Source of the DNA: Cyrtodaria siliqua
Taxonomy: Eukaryota > Mollusca > Bivalvia > Adapedonta > Hiatellidae
NCBI GenBank assembly: GCA_037043455.1
Contig: JAWPHD010003282.1
Coordinates: forward strand, 159,424-223,423
DNA length: 64,000 bases
Direction of reading: 5' to 3'
Positions 32,961 through 44,932 of the stretch are shown here, one piece after another. Each line of letters begins with the position of its first letter. The stretch's first letter is position 1. A model generated the notes under the pieces. It worked only from the letters and a program-made list of their open reading frames with translations. It had not been told where the DNA came from and searched no databases. Position numbers and translations under genes: made by a program.

Positions 32961-34257
32961 GGCGAACCATAAGAAGTAGAAACAAGCTATACTGCCGGCA
33001 GAAGAAGACAGGCAACGAGGCACACAGAGCTAAGTACTTGAAACTCAGTGCGAATCAAAATAAAGACTGCCTACGAATCATATTTGGAAGAAATCATTGA
33101 CCAGTGTAAACCAGGAAGATAAAGAACCCAAGGTAAATTCCAAAAAAATGTTCTCCTTTCTGAAATATTCTCGTCAAGACAACCAAGGCATCCCTCCTCT
33201 ACAATATGAAGGTAAACTAATCACAGACACAGCTGGGAAAGCAAACATTCTAAACTCACAATTTCAATCTGTTTTCACTCCTAAATCCCCAATCAGCCTC
33301 AGTCAACTATGCCAAGTTAGCATCCAAAACCACATTGATAAAACTCACATCGAAATACCAACATTACCACCCTCACTGTCAAATAAAACAACAATCATGC
33401 CAGACATAGACATAAGCACTTCAGGTATTCTCAAACTCCTTAAGGATCTTAACCCAAACAAGGCAGCCGGGCCAGACAGAATTAAACCTCTAGTTCTCCA
33501 GGAACTACGAGAGCAAATATCGCCCATCCTGCAGGTAATTTTCAGTTTGTCCCTAGAAACAGGCCAGGTACCACAGGAATGGACTACTGCAAATGTAGCG
33601 CATCTCCTCAAAAAAGGTGACAAGTCTCTTGCGGCAAACTACCGTCCCATATCTCTTACGTGCATCCTGTGCAAGGTCTTAGAACATATTGTAGCTTCGA
33701 ACCTGTCAAGCACATGGATAGCAACAACCTCATGTACGACCTCCAGCATGGCTTCAGAGAACGCAGTCCTGTGAAACACAACTAGTCATGCTGGTGGAAG
33801 ATTTAGCCAGAAATACCAGCAAAGGTAAGCAAACTGATCTTATTTTACTTGACATAGCAGGGCCCTTGACATGGTAAACCACGAGAAGTTGCTCCTCAAA
33901 CTACACAGTTATGGCATCCGCAGTCTAACCTTGCCCTGGATACGAGCATTTCTGAGTGGTCGGACACAAACAGTAGTGCTGGAGGGAGAAAGCTCAGACA
34001 TGATATCAGTAACATCTGGTGTACCCCAAGGATCTGTCCTTGGTCCAATTTTGTTCCTGATATATAATAACGACTTACCCGAAAGCATCATCTCGCAAGT
34101 AAGGTTGTTCGTTGATGAAACAGCAGTGTATCTGACAATCGACGACAAACTGACAGATGGCGCCAAACTCCAGACCGACCTAAACACATTACAAAAATGG
34201 TCTTCCAAGTGGGGCATGAGCTTTAATACCTCTAAGTGCCAAGTCGTTCAGGTTAGT
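32961..34257 (+). pseudogene. CR1-like LINE, reverse transcriptase part, frameshifted and inactivated
   Basis: Continues the preceding entry in several frames. 33,097-33,774 encodes LLKDLNPNKAAGPDRIKPLV, VPQEWTTANVAHLLKKGDKS and ANYRPISLTCILCKVLEHIV. The finger with QHGFRERSPVKHN lies in another frame around 33,735. 33,871-34,257 encodes SGVPQGSVLGPILFLIYNND and VRLFVDETAVYLTI. The last is the YxDD/FADD active site with the second Asp changed to Glu, so RT is dead. Similarity stops at about 34,257, where a (GGGAC)n-like run starts; the C-terminal part is missing. Confidence 0.88.
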
Positions 34258-34295
34258 AAGACGGGACGGGACTGGACGGGACGGGACGGTGCCAC
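34258..34295. repeat. GGGAC-rich tandem run at the LINE truncation point
   Basis: GACGGGACGGGACTGGACGG and further GGGACGG units lie exactly at the end of LINE similarity. G-rich and quadruplex-prone; probably the breakpoint of the truncation. Confidence 0.7.
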
Positions 34296-34725
34296 TCAGA
34301 AAGTATATATCAAGATCAAATTCCGAAAAACACTGGTTTGCGTACAAAGGTGGTGAACATTTGTGCAAAATATTATTGAAATCGGATGAGGCGTTACCAA
34401 AGTTATGGGACCGGATGGAAGGACAGAAGGACAATGGCAATTCTATATTCCTCCGCCTAATCGGCGGGGGACAAAACGTGAAGTTATGTAGAAATGTTTA
34501 AATGTTATAAGTGCCAAAGGGGAATAATTATAAAATGAAAAGGTCAGAGAAAGTTGGTCACAACATACGTATACATGAGATCTCGGTTCCTTTCGAAAAC
34601 CAATCAGATTCAATCATACATGACAGAGTTATTGCCCATTAAATGTCTGAAAAACTGGCTTTCTGCGTTTTCGGCGGCAATATGGCTAAAACAAAACAAA
34701 TTTCACTGAATTAGGATAAGTATAA

Positions 34726-34757
<32 letters not shown>

Positions 34758-35045
34758 CACGTAGTCTGATGTAACGGTAGTATTGTTCTAAATTCCTTAA
34801 AAATAAATGCTTTTTAAACACAATATTGATAATGGTAATAAGATGTGATAACTGCCATTGATAGTACCAAATACTAATAATTATAATTATTCCACTGTAA
34901 TATATGTATTCATTCTCTAAATGAAGTATGTTTGTTTGTACTTGTACTCTTCTCTGAAATATGGTGTATTGTATTCCGCCTTGTTTAGGCAATAAACATG
35001 TAAATGTTATGCCAGATAAAATATTGAATTGCATTGAATTGAATT
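34296..35045. other. Unassigned repeat-like sequence with (AAT)n and a LINE-like tail
   Basis: Contains an (AAT)n microsatellite at about 34,727-34,754 and a terminal GAATTGCATTGAATTGAATTG at 35,025-35,045 that looks like the short tandem tail of a non-LTR element. The 34,290-34,500 part has a Cys-poor open frame with no family I recognise. Confidence 0.5.
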
Positions 35046-35454
35046 GATGAAAATAATTGGTTTGATAAAGGGATGTCCGTGGTACTTAGTAAATTTAATC
35101 ACTTCTTCTTGTGAATTTATGCACGGGTTTTGATAGTAACCATGATGTAATGTGATAAAAAAAGTTTGAATTTAATATCATGGTAATCGAATTATTTTCT
35201 CTTCAAATGCATGTAATTATTAAAAACAAGGTTAATTACATCACAATCAATGTCCATAGATTAACAAGTGTTTGCCAAGGATAATCTTTATTATTGGTAT
35301 AAATATTGCTGATTAGTCATGTATTAGTCATGTATTCTGCTGTGTTGAGATTTGTGAATGCCACTTGAAATCTGCTTAAGTGTTTGTCACACCTTTAAAT
35401 TACCAATTTGAATTGTTACGTCGATCTAGCTTTTTGTATCGATCCAACAAAGAA

Positions 35455-36113
35455 TATAAGACATATATCATCAAAGCTGGTATGCAAATATAAATAATTC
35501 TAACAGACTTGTTACTTACTGTCGTTTTAAGCATGATTTTAATTTGGAACATTATTTAGATATTGATATGGAGAAAATTTTTAGAATAGCTCTTTGCAGA
35601 TTTAGATTGTCTTCGCATAACCTCGCGATAGAAAGCGGAAGATATGAAAATATTCATAGGGATGAAAGAAAATGCCGATTTTGCAATATGAATTTTATTG
35701 AAAACGAATACCACTTTTTGCTTGTTTGTCCAATTTATAGAGAATTAAGACATAAATATCTTAAACCTTATTATTGCCGATGGCCAAATTTGAACAAGTT
35801 TGATTCGCTTATGACATCAAAGTCAAAATGTACAGTTGTAAATTTAGCGAAATTTATATTCTATGCTCTCAAATTAAGGAATAGTACATAAAGAAAATTT
35901 CCTGATGTAAAATTCTTATTTTTCATTACAGCGATTTTAAAATAATGTGCTTCTCAGTAAATCTGATATAATGTAAATTGTATGTTTATTTGTTTAATAT
36001 GGATAAGTGTTCATGTTCTCACTATCTTCATACTTTAATGTAATTGTGTAGGCTATAAACATGTGTTGTATGTTTAATTGCTGAATAAAGATATTGTATT
36101 GTATTGTATTGTA
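35455..36113 (+). pseudogene. LINE ORF2 C-terminal domain and 3' end
   Basis: The plus-strand frame (open from about 35,460; ATG-initiated part 35,544-35,891) reads FRIALCRFRLSSHNLAIESG, then CRFCNMNFIENEYHFLLVCP: a Cys-x2-Cys...His-x4-Cys knuckle that ends many CR1-like LINE proteins. It is followed by a 3' UTR and a tail of ATTGT repeats after AATAAAG at 36,083-36,113. 5'-truncated insertion. Confidence 0.82.
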
Positions 36114-38045
36114 TCGCTAGTCTTTTTTCCTTCTTAAATATGCCAAACAATGTCAATTTTATATATGTAAATAAGGTCAATTGTTTTTTATCATATCGTG
36201 ATTCTGTTTTATTTTCTTCTATGAAAATGATGCTAATCAGTTCCTTTTTGATCTGATCAAAGGGGATACATGATTTTTTAATTTTGTTTTAACTAATGCG
36301 CAATAGTGCTTTGTTTATTTTGTCAAATCTTACAATACTCATTCTTAGTACATATTTTATAGATAGATTAGCATCATTTACATAGTCTTAATGTGTAATA
36401 TATATGCAAATATCGTTTGAGTTTGATGTTACTAGATACTTTTAAAATATTTTGATGGTTTTATAGACTCTTATAATTCTAATTAGAATGGTATGGCTAT
36501 CTTATAATGTGTACGATGTTTTATTTATGTTTGAATTTATTGTAAACCATGATGAGACTTTAATAAAGAAATATATATACGTTATTTAGTGTCATTAATT
36601 TATTGGTCATGTTATTGACCCAATTTTGGATATTTATTTAATAGTGTAGATTACATTACATCTTTATTTGTGATAACTGTTACACAAATGATGTACAGTA
36701 CGGCACGGATACTATTTATTATCCAATTACATCTGATATATATCTATTTCATGTTTGCATGCTAAATGTTCTAATATATGATATAAATAAATTAATATAC
36801 ATTATCGTTTGTCGTTACATACATACTTCATACACTAATAATATACCGATAATTTCTATTAGATTCGTTACTAAACTATTAATTGTTACTTTGGGTATTT
36901 TCCTTAATACGCACCTGCTGTTTTCGTTATATTTCGGAATGTACGGTATGGTACGGTACGACTTTTACTCCCCACCTCATGTTGACGCTTGTTTACGTTA
37001 TAAGACATATGCGCAATAATTTGTACAGGATCAAAATCCTTCAAAAACAGCCTATTACTTAAACTTAGGTTAAAATCACTCAATGTTTACCAACGCTTAC
37101 ATATTTATCAACATGTTGTCAATATACGGATCTTTTGCCCATTTACAGTCTTGCAAATGATGTTACATTTATCGCGCTGTAATCTGGTGCTCTTTGGTTT
37201 CTAATAGATTTTTTTTGTGCGCCAGACGGCACCGTCCAAAAGTGCAAAAGTATGTGACAAGCAGATGTTATAAGTTGAACGTACTGAAGTCATACATGTT
37301 AGATTTCCTTGATATCTCTAGAGAATTAAATGCAAATGGATGATAAATAAGAACCTGCATAGCTGAATGCGAATGCAAGCATTAAGGTATCTCACGATAC
37401 ATCTAGATACTTGAATCGATTTTGGTGCAGGAAATTTGCATATTAATAAAACATAATAGTAATGATTGACAAAATTGAAACCTAATTGACATTTAAATAT
37501 TTTAAATGTTTTTCAAACGAAAATGGAATTTCAACAAAAGCTATACACCTATACAATTATTATTGCTTAATAAACGAAGTTTGGAATTATTAGAAACGTT
37601 GAACGCTACGATTCGTTTCTCTGTTTAATGGAATATTTATGAGTACAACAATGGGCACGTATTAGTTCCCAGACAGAACTTAACTGACACTACGTTATAG
37701 GATTTAAGTTATGTTAATTGGATTGTTTACTGACAATTCTCGCACAATGGCTTCGTTTTAAATTTGTATGGGATTAGACAAACGCTTTTTAAAATCAAAT
37801 TGACTCCGTATAATTTCCAACCAGTTAATCCGAAAGCGAAGAATGAGAAACCGTTAAAATACGATAATCAATAGTAAGATTACTGGGTAAGAAAAATAAA
37901 TATTCAAACGAAGCCTTAACGTATGGAAACAACGTCTTGTATTTGCGACAGCCAAGGAGACAATTCAAAATATATGCTAACGAGGTTGAAAATAGTACTC
38001 AGATAGCACATCAGATAATAATGGTAAAACAATAGCATTATACTT
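36114..38045. other. Unassigned AT-rich region
   Basis: No exon, TE protein or strong tandem structure is recognised across about 1.9 kb. Confidence 0.5.
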
Positions 38046-38715
38046 GACGGATTTTCACGAAACTTCACTGGATATTGCTTTTTATATCTAGTTGATCCTA
38101 GCCTAATTTCAGTTCAGCCGGAAATTCAAGATGGCCACCACTGCTAAAAATAGGTTTTTAAAAGGCAAGTTTTTAGCGACTACTTCTTGAAAACTATTAG
38201 TGATATTGATATGGGACTTCTTCTAAAATGATCAGCATGACATGGTGTTGATCCTTGACAAAAATTATTTTGATTTGATATTAAACATGGCTGGCAGCGG
38301 CCATATTTGTTTACATAGAGTTATATAGTAAATACTTGTAGCGACTACTCCTCCGAAACTACTTGAAGGATTTTCATGAAACTTCACAGAAATGTTGCTC
38401 TTGGTGTGTAGTTGATCCTAACAAAATTTCAGGTCGGCCCGAAATTCAAGATGGCCGCCATGGCTAAAAATAGATTTTTTAAAAACAAATTTGTAGCGAC
38501 TACTTCTTGAAAACTATAAGTGATATTGATATATATAGGACTTTTTCTAAAATGATCAGTTTGACATGATGTTGGTCCTTGTTGAAAATTATTTTGATTC
38601 AACATTAAACATGGTTGCCAGTGGCCATCTTTGTTTAAATAGAGTTATATATGAAAACGTCTAACGACTGCTCTGAAATTACTTGAGAGATTTTCATGAA
38701 ACTTCACAGGAATGA
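38046..38715. repeat. ~320-bp tandem repeat, two copies plus start of a third
   Basis: Units begin GATTTTCAYGAAACTTCAC (38,050, 38,370, 38,690) and contain GAAATTCAAGATGGCC and TGAAAACTATNAGTGATATTG. Organisation (a 150-350 bp core with variable copy number and recurrent GATGGCC and ATGAAACTTCAC words) resembles mollusc non-autonomous repeat elements. Confidence 0.85.
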
Positions 38716-38831
38716 TGATCTAGCTTTCAGAACTTGCCAGTAGAGCTTCACGGTCATTGACCTCTTGTTTGAGTGGTTATGTCGCTTTTTGCAACTTTGT
38801 GAATATTTAGTTGCTGACCAAATTGACACTG

Positions 38832-39369
38832 GTTAGTGCCATCGCAATCTTGCGTTTTAAATTTGTTTTTGTTTGCTAACCAAACTTTGTGCAAACTTCG
38901 CATATTTATCTCGTTTTCTCGCTTTCTCGCTATATTCTACAATAAAATAAACACGAGGATTGCTAGCATAACCTCACTATTTAACTAGTTTTCACGAGAT
39001 TGCGAAATAAATCTTGCATTCTCGCCCTCTTCTACATTGAAAAAAATCGCGAGAATTACGTGAAGTTTGGGTTAGCAGACCTCGCGTTTTTTTCTCCAAT
39101 GTACCTGAGGCCGAAAATGGGAAGAATATATCTTATTCTCACGAACTCTTAAAAATGAGATCGCGAGGTTTGAACGAAGTTTGATTTGCCATCTTCACGT
39201 TTTTTCTTTGTCGAATAGTGCGATATAAAATCGCGATGTTTGCACGAAGTGTGATTTGCAATGCTTTCTTTTTCATTGTAGAATAATGCGAGAATGCGAG
39301 AATGCGAGATTTATTTCATATTCATGCAATCTCGCAAAATTTAAAATGCGAGATCACGATGGCCCTAAC
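38832..39369. mobile_element. TIR element (GTTAGnGCCATCG ends), 538 bp
   Basis: Left end GTTAGTGCCATCGCAATCTT and right end GATCACGATGGCCCTAAC are inverted, continuing through GCxTTTTAAATTT. The interior is rich in imperfect palindromes of the TCTCGCGATTTT kind. No coding potential. Flanks give no clear target duplication. Confidence 0.75.
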
Positions 39370-39779
39370 AGGATTCCGTACACAGGCACTATGACTGGTC
39401 ACTCATATTTGGAGATGGCATGAGATTATTTTACACACAGTTATGAAACGTTACTAGTGGCGTTGGCCTTGAGAGGCCTTGTTAATGAAAGTCAAACATT
39501 CGCCAGAGAGGTTACACAATGACATTTCTAACTCGTACATGTGTGTGGTTTATAGCATCATTAAGTGCGAAGGTGTTAAAGGTCACTTCAAGCTTTGTAT
39601 GATGAACCACTGATCGACTGCCACGATGTTGCAAACCTTTCTGAACGAATTTTATCACGTTTTAATCAGCACTGGTGAATTGCTAATGGGTCGTTAGACA
39701 AAGGTCGGTTTTATTAGGCACAACAGTGCTTCGTTAGAAAAATAATATTTGTCTCGAGAATATGTGTCTGTGTTCAAAT

Positions 39780-40460
39780 GAAATTCGTGTCCCAACATGT
39801 TACTCTCCTATAAAGAGAAATAATGTGGGGACATGTCCCGAAGAACCCGAAAGATCGTCTCCCTTTTGGTGTGAGGACCAGTACTGGTCGTGTCACAATG
39901 TGTGATTCTCTGCTAATAAAAGGAAGCAATAATATGGGGACATGTCCTGAAGAAACTGAAAGATCCTCTCTTTTGGTGTGGGGACCTGTCCCGAAGTGCA
40001 TATCTCTGCTAATAAAAGAAAGCAATCATGTGGGGACATGTCCTGAGGAAACCGAGAGATCCTCTCTCTTTTGGTGTGGGGACCCGCAACCGTCCCCTAT
40101 CCTACTCTCAGAAGTAATGTCATTGGGAGCAATAAAAACGATCCATAGTGGTCAGTGGGAGGTAACCGTGATACTATATGAATGAGAGAGTTTCGTGTAA
40201 TAGGTTCGGCGAAATGAAATGCAAATCTCTGCTAATAAAAGGAAGCAATCATGTGGGGACATGTCCTGAGGAAACCGAGAGATACTCTCTATTTTGGTGT
40301 GGGGACCCGCAACCGTCCTCATATCCTACTCTCAGATGTAATGTAACTGGGAGCAATAAAAACGATCCACATTGGTCAATGGGAGGTAACCATGATAATA
40401 TATCAAAGAGAGAGTGGTGTGTAACAGGTTCGGAAAAGGATGTCCCCAGATAACCGGTTT
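39780..40460. repeat. Degenerate tandem repeat, 4 units of unequal length
   Basis: Each unit carries GGGGACATGTCC, GAAACYGARAGATCCTC and TTTTGGTGTGGGGACC (starts near 39,823, 39,935, 40,027 and 40,252). The last two units also share CTCTGCTAATAAAAG and the ~110-bp block with GGGAGCAATAAAAACGATCC. Confidence 0.85.
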
Positions 40461-40504
40461 GAGTGCATGGTCCTCACATGAATGGTCGAATCGTCTAGAC
40501 AGAG

Positions 40505-40546
<42 letters not shown>
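40505..40546. repeat. (GATA)n microsatellite
   Basis: About ten uninterrupted GATA units. Confidence 0.97.
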
Positions 40547-40547
<1 letters not shown>

Positions 40548-41039
40548 GGCATAACTCTGTGTCTCTTCCATAGTTCTAACCCGTAAGAGAAGGCTCTGAT
40601 TGTTCAGCTCATCTTTCGTTCAATATATTCCGTCGAAAATTCCGTATCTTCAATAAATCATCTCGGGTTCATCTTGCTAAAAATGTGTAAAATATTACCT
40701 GTGTATTTAATTATAGTTCAAATATACTATTTGAAAATACAGTTCAATCAATGTTATTACAACCCAGATTACTACATGTGGTTTAATGCAGCTTTTGCCG
40801 TTTTGATAATTATTAGCAGAGAATATTTTTTTTAAATAATAAAATATAAAAGTCATATTTACCACAGACCTAATAACTGCCTTTTATATGTTCATATTTA
40901 AGTTTTATTCAGGCTCAAAACCGCTTCGGAGTTGCCGTTAAGGCAATCAACTTTGCATTTTAAATGAAGTACACGTGCTCTTATAGAAAATATTAATTTC
41001 TTTACTTTTTTACTTCATTATAACACTCAAATATAAATG

Positions 41040-41160
41040 GGTGCCGAAACGTTTAGCGTAAAAAGTAAAGTAGATGCCGAAATGGTTTGATGCCAAAACG
41101 TCTTGGTGCCGATTCGTCTAGGTGTCGAAATGGTTTGGTGCCGAAACATCCTGAATCGAA
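41040..41160. repeat. Short degenerate tandem repeat upstream of ABHD16A
   Basis: Six ~19-bp units on GGTGCCGAAACGTNTTG, diverged. It ends ~250 bp before the ABHD16A start codon. Confidence 0.8.
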
Positions 41161-41299
41161 GGATTTATCCTAGAATTAACGGAAGAAAAATATCAAATTT
41201 GCCTTACGTGTTACAACAGAGACGTAATAAAACAGATCTCTGGTGAAAGGCATTCCAAGTGTACGTGCATAGACATTGCCTAGGAACCCTGCACAGTTT

Positions 41300-41408
41300 C
41301 GGAAATATACTAACAGTCCCGGAAAAATAGGTCCCGGAATTATTGCAAGTTCCTTCAGTTAAACATGTTCTACAACATCGCCTCTGTAACACAGATCAAA
41401 ACGCAAGA
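41300..41408 (+). promoter_or_regulatory. Probable ABHD16A 5' UTR/proximal promoter
   Basis: The 100 bp before the start codon contain two CCCGGAA boxes (41,314-41,320 and 41,332-41,338), ETS-factor-like sites common in housekeeping promoters. No TATA box is evident. The assignment is positional; the transcription start is not determinable by eye. Confidence 0.35.
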
Positions 41409-41477
41409 ATGGCTGCACTATGGAATGCTATTAGAGGACCAAGGCTATTTAGAATTTATAGAACTGAAAATGCTATT
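41409..41477 (+). CDS. ABHD16A: ABHD16A coding exon 1
   Basis: The gene product is a membrane-bound serine hydrolase; mammalian ABHD16A makes lyso-phosphatidylserine from phosphatidylserine at the ER (family knowledge). This exon encodes 23 residues, MAALWNAIRGPRLFRIYRTE plus NAI, with the conserved GPRL-(Y/F)-x-IYR signature near the N-terminus. The start has A at -3 and G at +4. Donor ATT/GTAAGT, phase 0. Eight exons in the window join in consistent phase, giving residues 1-198 of the typical ~550. The Ser-His-Asp hydrolase core is beyond the right edge. Intron 1 is 7.8 kb. Confidence 0.88.
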
Positions 41478-41590
41478 GTAAGTCTTCATTAAATAGTCAT
41501 TTCTGTTGTCCATGTTATGAAATGTCACCTAAAACATGTTTGGAACTTTTAAATGTTTAATTACACTTTTCTCTCAAGTCTCCAGAACCA

Positions 41591-41635
41591 CTTTCAGTTT
41601 CACCAGGGAGTAAAGTAAAGGGAGGAGACACGGGT
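41591..41635. repeat. Left arm of a 3.3-kb inverted repeat in ABHD16A intron 1
   Basis: TTTCACCAGGGAGTAAAGTA and GGGAGGAGACACGG recur inverted at 44,862-44,909. Confidence 0.75.
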
Positions 41636-41659
41636 TCATAAACGCTCTAATTTATCGAT

Positions 41660-43570
41660 TTATGTTGTCACGATAGAACGCCGCCATTTAATATTTTATC
41701 GATACAGGTAATTCGATTGATACAGGTAAATCAATAGTAAAGTGTGTTACATTTGAAAAGTTAAATTTTTCAGCCAACATCTCAAAATATACAGTTTTTA
41801 CAGCCTCTTTTTTACGGCTTTCTGTTATAATCAACATCACAAAATTACCTTCTTGACAAAGATAAATATGACTACTATTTATAACTTTCACATGACATCA
41901 TCAAACTAATTTGACCAATCAGTGATCAATAAAATAAAAGACCTCCACATTCTGGTAGGGGGTAAACTCGGTGTTTATCGTTGGTGCTCAACTGACTTTA
42001 GCCCTTTATAAAACTAGTTTGTAGTGATAATTATATTAAAAGCTTTATTTTTTGTGTACATCTACGTATCTTCTTTTGGTGTTGTCTGATTTTAAAACAC
42101 CAATATGGATACATTTAATTTAAATCATGGTCTAATGTTTTCATTTTCCATATAGAGTTTGAGGATAAAGTCCGAGTAAACCCCTTTATTTTCACCTACT
42201 GAATATCTCAACCTACCGGAAGTTGACCAGATGTGAAAGTTATGAATTGTAGGCTCGCGTTAACTATTGCCAAATCGCCAAAATCCAAATTTCTGATCGA
42301 TTTTAATCTAAAAAATCTCAGGAAAAAACGTCCTCTAATATACGACATCTTTGACTGTTTATAAGCCAATATCCAGCTGGGTGTTGTTTGCTAATTAGCG
42401 ACAATCAATTTGGACCGATAACTAATTACCGCAGTGTTTATTGAAAACCACTGTGAAATTGTTGTGTGTGCGGTAGACGCCACCCACTGTTCCGCCTCTA
42501 GCTGTCAATCAACTAGTTTGTGTCCCCGCACTGAATGTTATCCATATATATATTTAATTGAGTTATCGAGCCGGGTAAAACATCAAATAATGTTGCGCCC
42601 TCTTACGGCCAAAATGGCTGATCAAAACAGAAAGTGCATGAAGTGTGACACCAGACACTGTATGTTTAAGAATTGATAAGCCAGAGATGCTCTGTTGAAA
42701 GGCCGACGTTCTTTTTGAACTTTACGATCACTGGTTAGTGTGGAATGCCCACTAATTAGTTGTACACACAGTAGCGTAAACTGGAACAATGGCAAGTGTG
42801 AACGTGTTTGATGGCTGTCTGTAAATTGTGACAATTTTATGTTTGATTGTTCAATCAACAGTCAGAGCTCTAAACTTAAACAGTTACAAGTTTTATAACT
42901 GCTGGAAGTTATTACAATGCCAAATTATTATCTCCCTTTGGTTTAGAGTAGCAGATACTTTTCCCTAATAACCATTTGTAACCTAAATCAGTTACCAAGA
43001 TCATTTGCTCATAAATCAAAATATTTGCCAAATGTGCAGTGTTTATTTATGTCTGAATACTTATTATTAAGGATAAATACATCTTCATCAAGATCCAATT
43101 AGCCGTTGTTCACTAATTGTCAAATTGGTGCCTACAAAATGATTTTTAATGAATTTTATTGCATAACAGTAGGTAACTTGAGAGGCTTTGCACATTGGAT
43201 TTTCATCGATGCTCATAGAATTTTATTGCATGGTTGTAAAGTTGAATAATCACCCTACCGGGAAAAAATTATATATATATAGGGAAAATTCCTGTACAGA
43301 AGATAGAATGCATCTAAACTTGAATGATTTTGTGGTAGTAACTGCTTCTGGTTACTATCCCCATTTTAGTTGCTTTTTAATAACAGTCACGGGTTATGAA
43401 AAACGTAACTGTTTAAGGTTAGAGCTTTGACTGATCAACATGAAACAATAGTCGATACAAAATGTGCGATTACTCAAAATATTGGTACAATTTTAGAATG
43501 AAGTGGCTTTTATTACTTATTCTATGCATGATAATTGAACTGAATGTTGTTTAACGGCTCATCAACACAG
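41660..43570. other. ABHD16A intron 1, unassigned
   Basis: No exon or TE protein is recognised. 41,750-41,885 (TTACCTTCTTGACAAAGATA) is repeated in diverged form, same orientation, at 44,480-44,625. So this intron region carries an old internal duplication inside the inverted arms. Confidence 0.5.
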
Positions 43571-43579
43571 TATATGTTA

Positions 43580-43862
43580 TTTAGAGCCGCCTCAGAGAGA
43601 GGGGAAGGATACATAGGAATCCGGGAACCTGCCCTACTCTTATTATCGAATAGATTCTTATGGTTCTTTAACGTGCTCGGAGGATAGACCGATACATGGG
43701 ACCGCCCAGTTTACGTTCCCATCCGACGGACGGGGCTAAGGGAAAGTGTCTTGCCCAAGAACACACCGACGGAACTCAGTGGCACCACAGAGGATTGAAC
43801 CTGGGGCCTTCGGTTACAAATCCGCCGCGCTACCGACTGCGCCACGATAGTCGTGGTGTATG
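43580..43862 (-). mobile_element. tRNA-derived SINE
   Basis: On the minus strand the head (43,860-43,785) reads GTGGCGCAGTCGGTAGCG, a type-2 pol III A box, and GGTTCAATCC, a B box, spaced as in a tRNA. It is followed by TTGGGCAAGACACTTTCCC, a central motif found in several animal SINE families, and then the body to about 43,580. The anticodon region no longer makes a tidy cloverleaf, so this is a SINE and not a tRNA gene. Confidence 0.82.
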
Positions 43863-44399
43863 TAGCATTTCTGAATTTTGTCTCACAATGCAACGCGATC
43901 TTTCTAGCTTCATTGGAACCCCTGTTAAAAGGAAACAGCCAGAGACTGAGTCGCAGACTACAACATGCATTTCTGTCCATTTTAAAATTCCAGTCTTGGC
44001 AATTTTTTTTTATCTAATTAATTTAATTTAATTTAATTAATTTTTAAAAATTAATTTACATTAAATTAAACATGTTAAATACAATTTTTAAAAAGTTTTG
44101 AATATTGTGCAACTCAGCTGTTAATTATAAGCACTAAAGCAGAATGCAGCATGCATATGATATGGAAATATTGATACCCTATAGGTTAATATTAATTTTA
44201 TTATTATATTTATTATTATTATATTTAAAGCATACTCTTTTAACTTACTTGTGATGTGTACGCAAACGCGGGGATTTAGCGCCTTTAATTAAAGTTCCAA
44301 ATATCTCCGCAAAAGTCTGGCTAAAGACATTCTAATCTGGCTAAAGAAATTTTTAGCCAGATTTGGCTAAAGGGTTTGAAATCCTAGCGCTAGCCTAGC

Positions 44400-44700
44400 T
44401 ATTCACCTTTTGTTATTATTGATGCCTAATAGAACCAGTACTTCGTATCTCCTTTGCAATAGCTCCGCACCATTTTTAATTCGAAAATTTAAAAATTTCA
44501 GCTGAGATCTCAAAAGAGGCATTTTCATCACCTCTTTTTAGGCTTTGTCTTAATAATCACCACCGTGAATTTACCTTCTTGACAAAGATAAATATGTATA
44601 CTATTCACTTTTTGTAATTATTAATGCCTAATGTAACCCGTAGTCTCGGATCTTGTTTGCAATAGCTTTACACTGTCACCATTTTTTATTTGGCGCCAAG
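44400..44700. repeat. ~200-bp tandem duplication in intron 1
   Basis: CTTTTTGTAATTATTAATGCC and CTTTGCAATAGCT-type words occur at 44,407-44,480 and again at 44,608-44,685. Confidence 0.7.
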
Positions 44701-44861
44701 TGGCGCCGTCTTTGTTACACGGCACCTTTGTTGAGTTTGTAAGTGTAAGAATTTATAAGAATTTGCTGTTTTTCACACGCACGCGCAACAACGGGAAGTA
44801 GTCATTTTCACTCAGTAGTGAAACACACATGTGACAAGTTACAACATAATACAGCCAAACT

Positions 44862-44909
44862 GTCCGTGTCTCCTCCCTGTATACTTTACTCCCTGGTTTC
44901 ATTTTCAGT
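44862..44909. repeat. Right arm of the 3.3-kb inverted repeat
   Basis: Complement of 41,591-41,635: CCGTGTCTCCTCCCTGTATA, then CTTTACTCCCTGGTTTCA. Confidence 0.75.
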
Positions 44910-44932
44910 TATTTTCTTCCTGAAACAACACA

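Noticed and set aside
43783..43860. Functional tRNA gene on the minus strand
   Set aside because: A and B boxes are present, but the cloverleaf is not convincing and a SINE body follows without a terminator.
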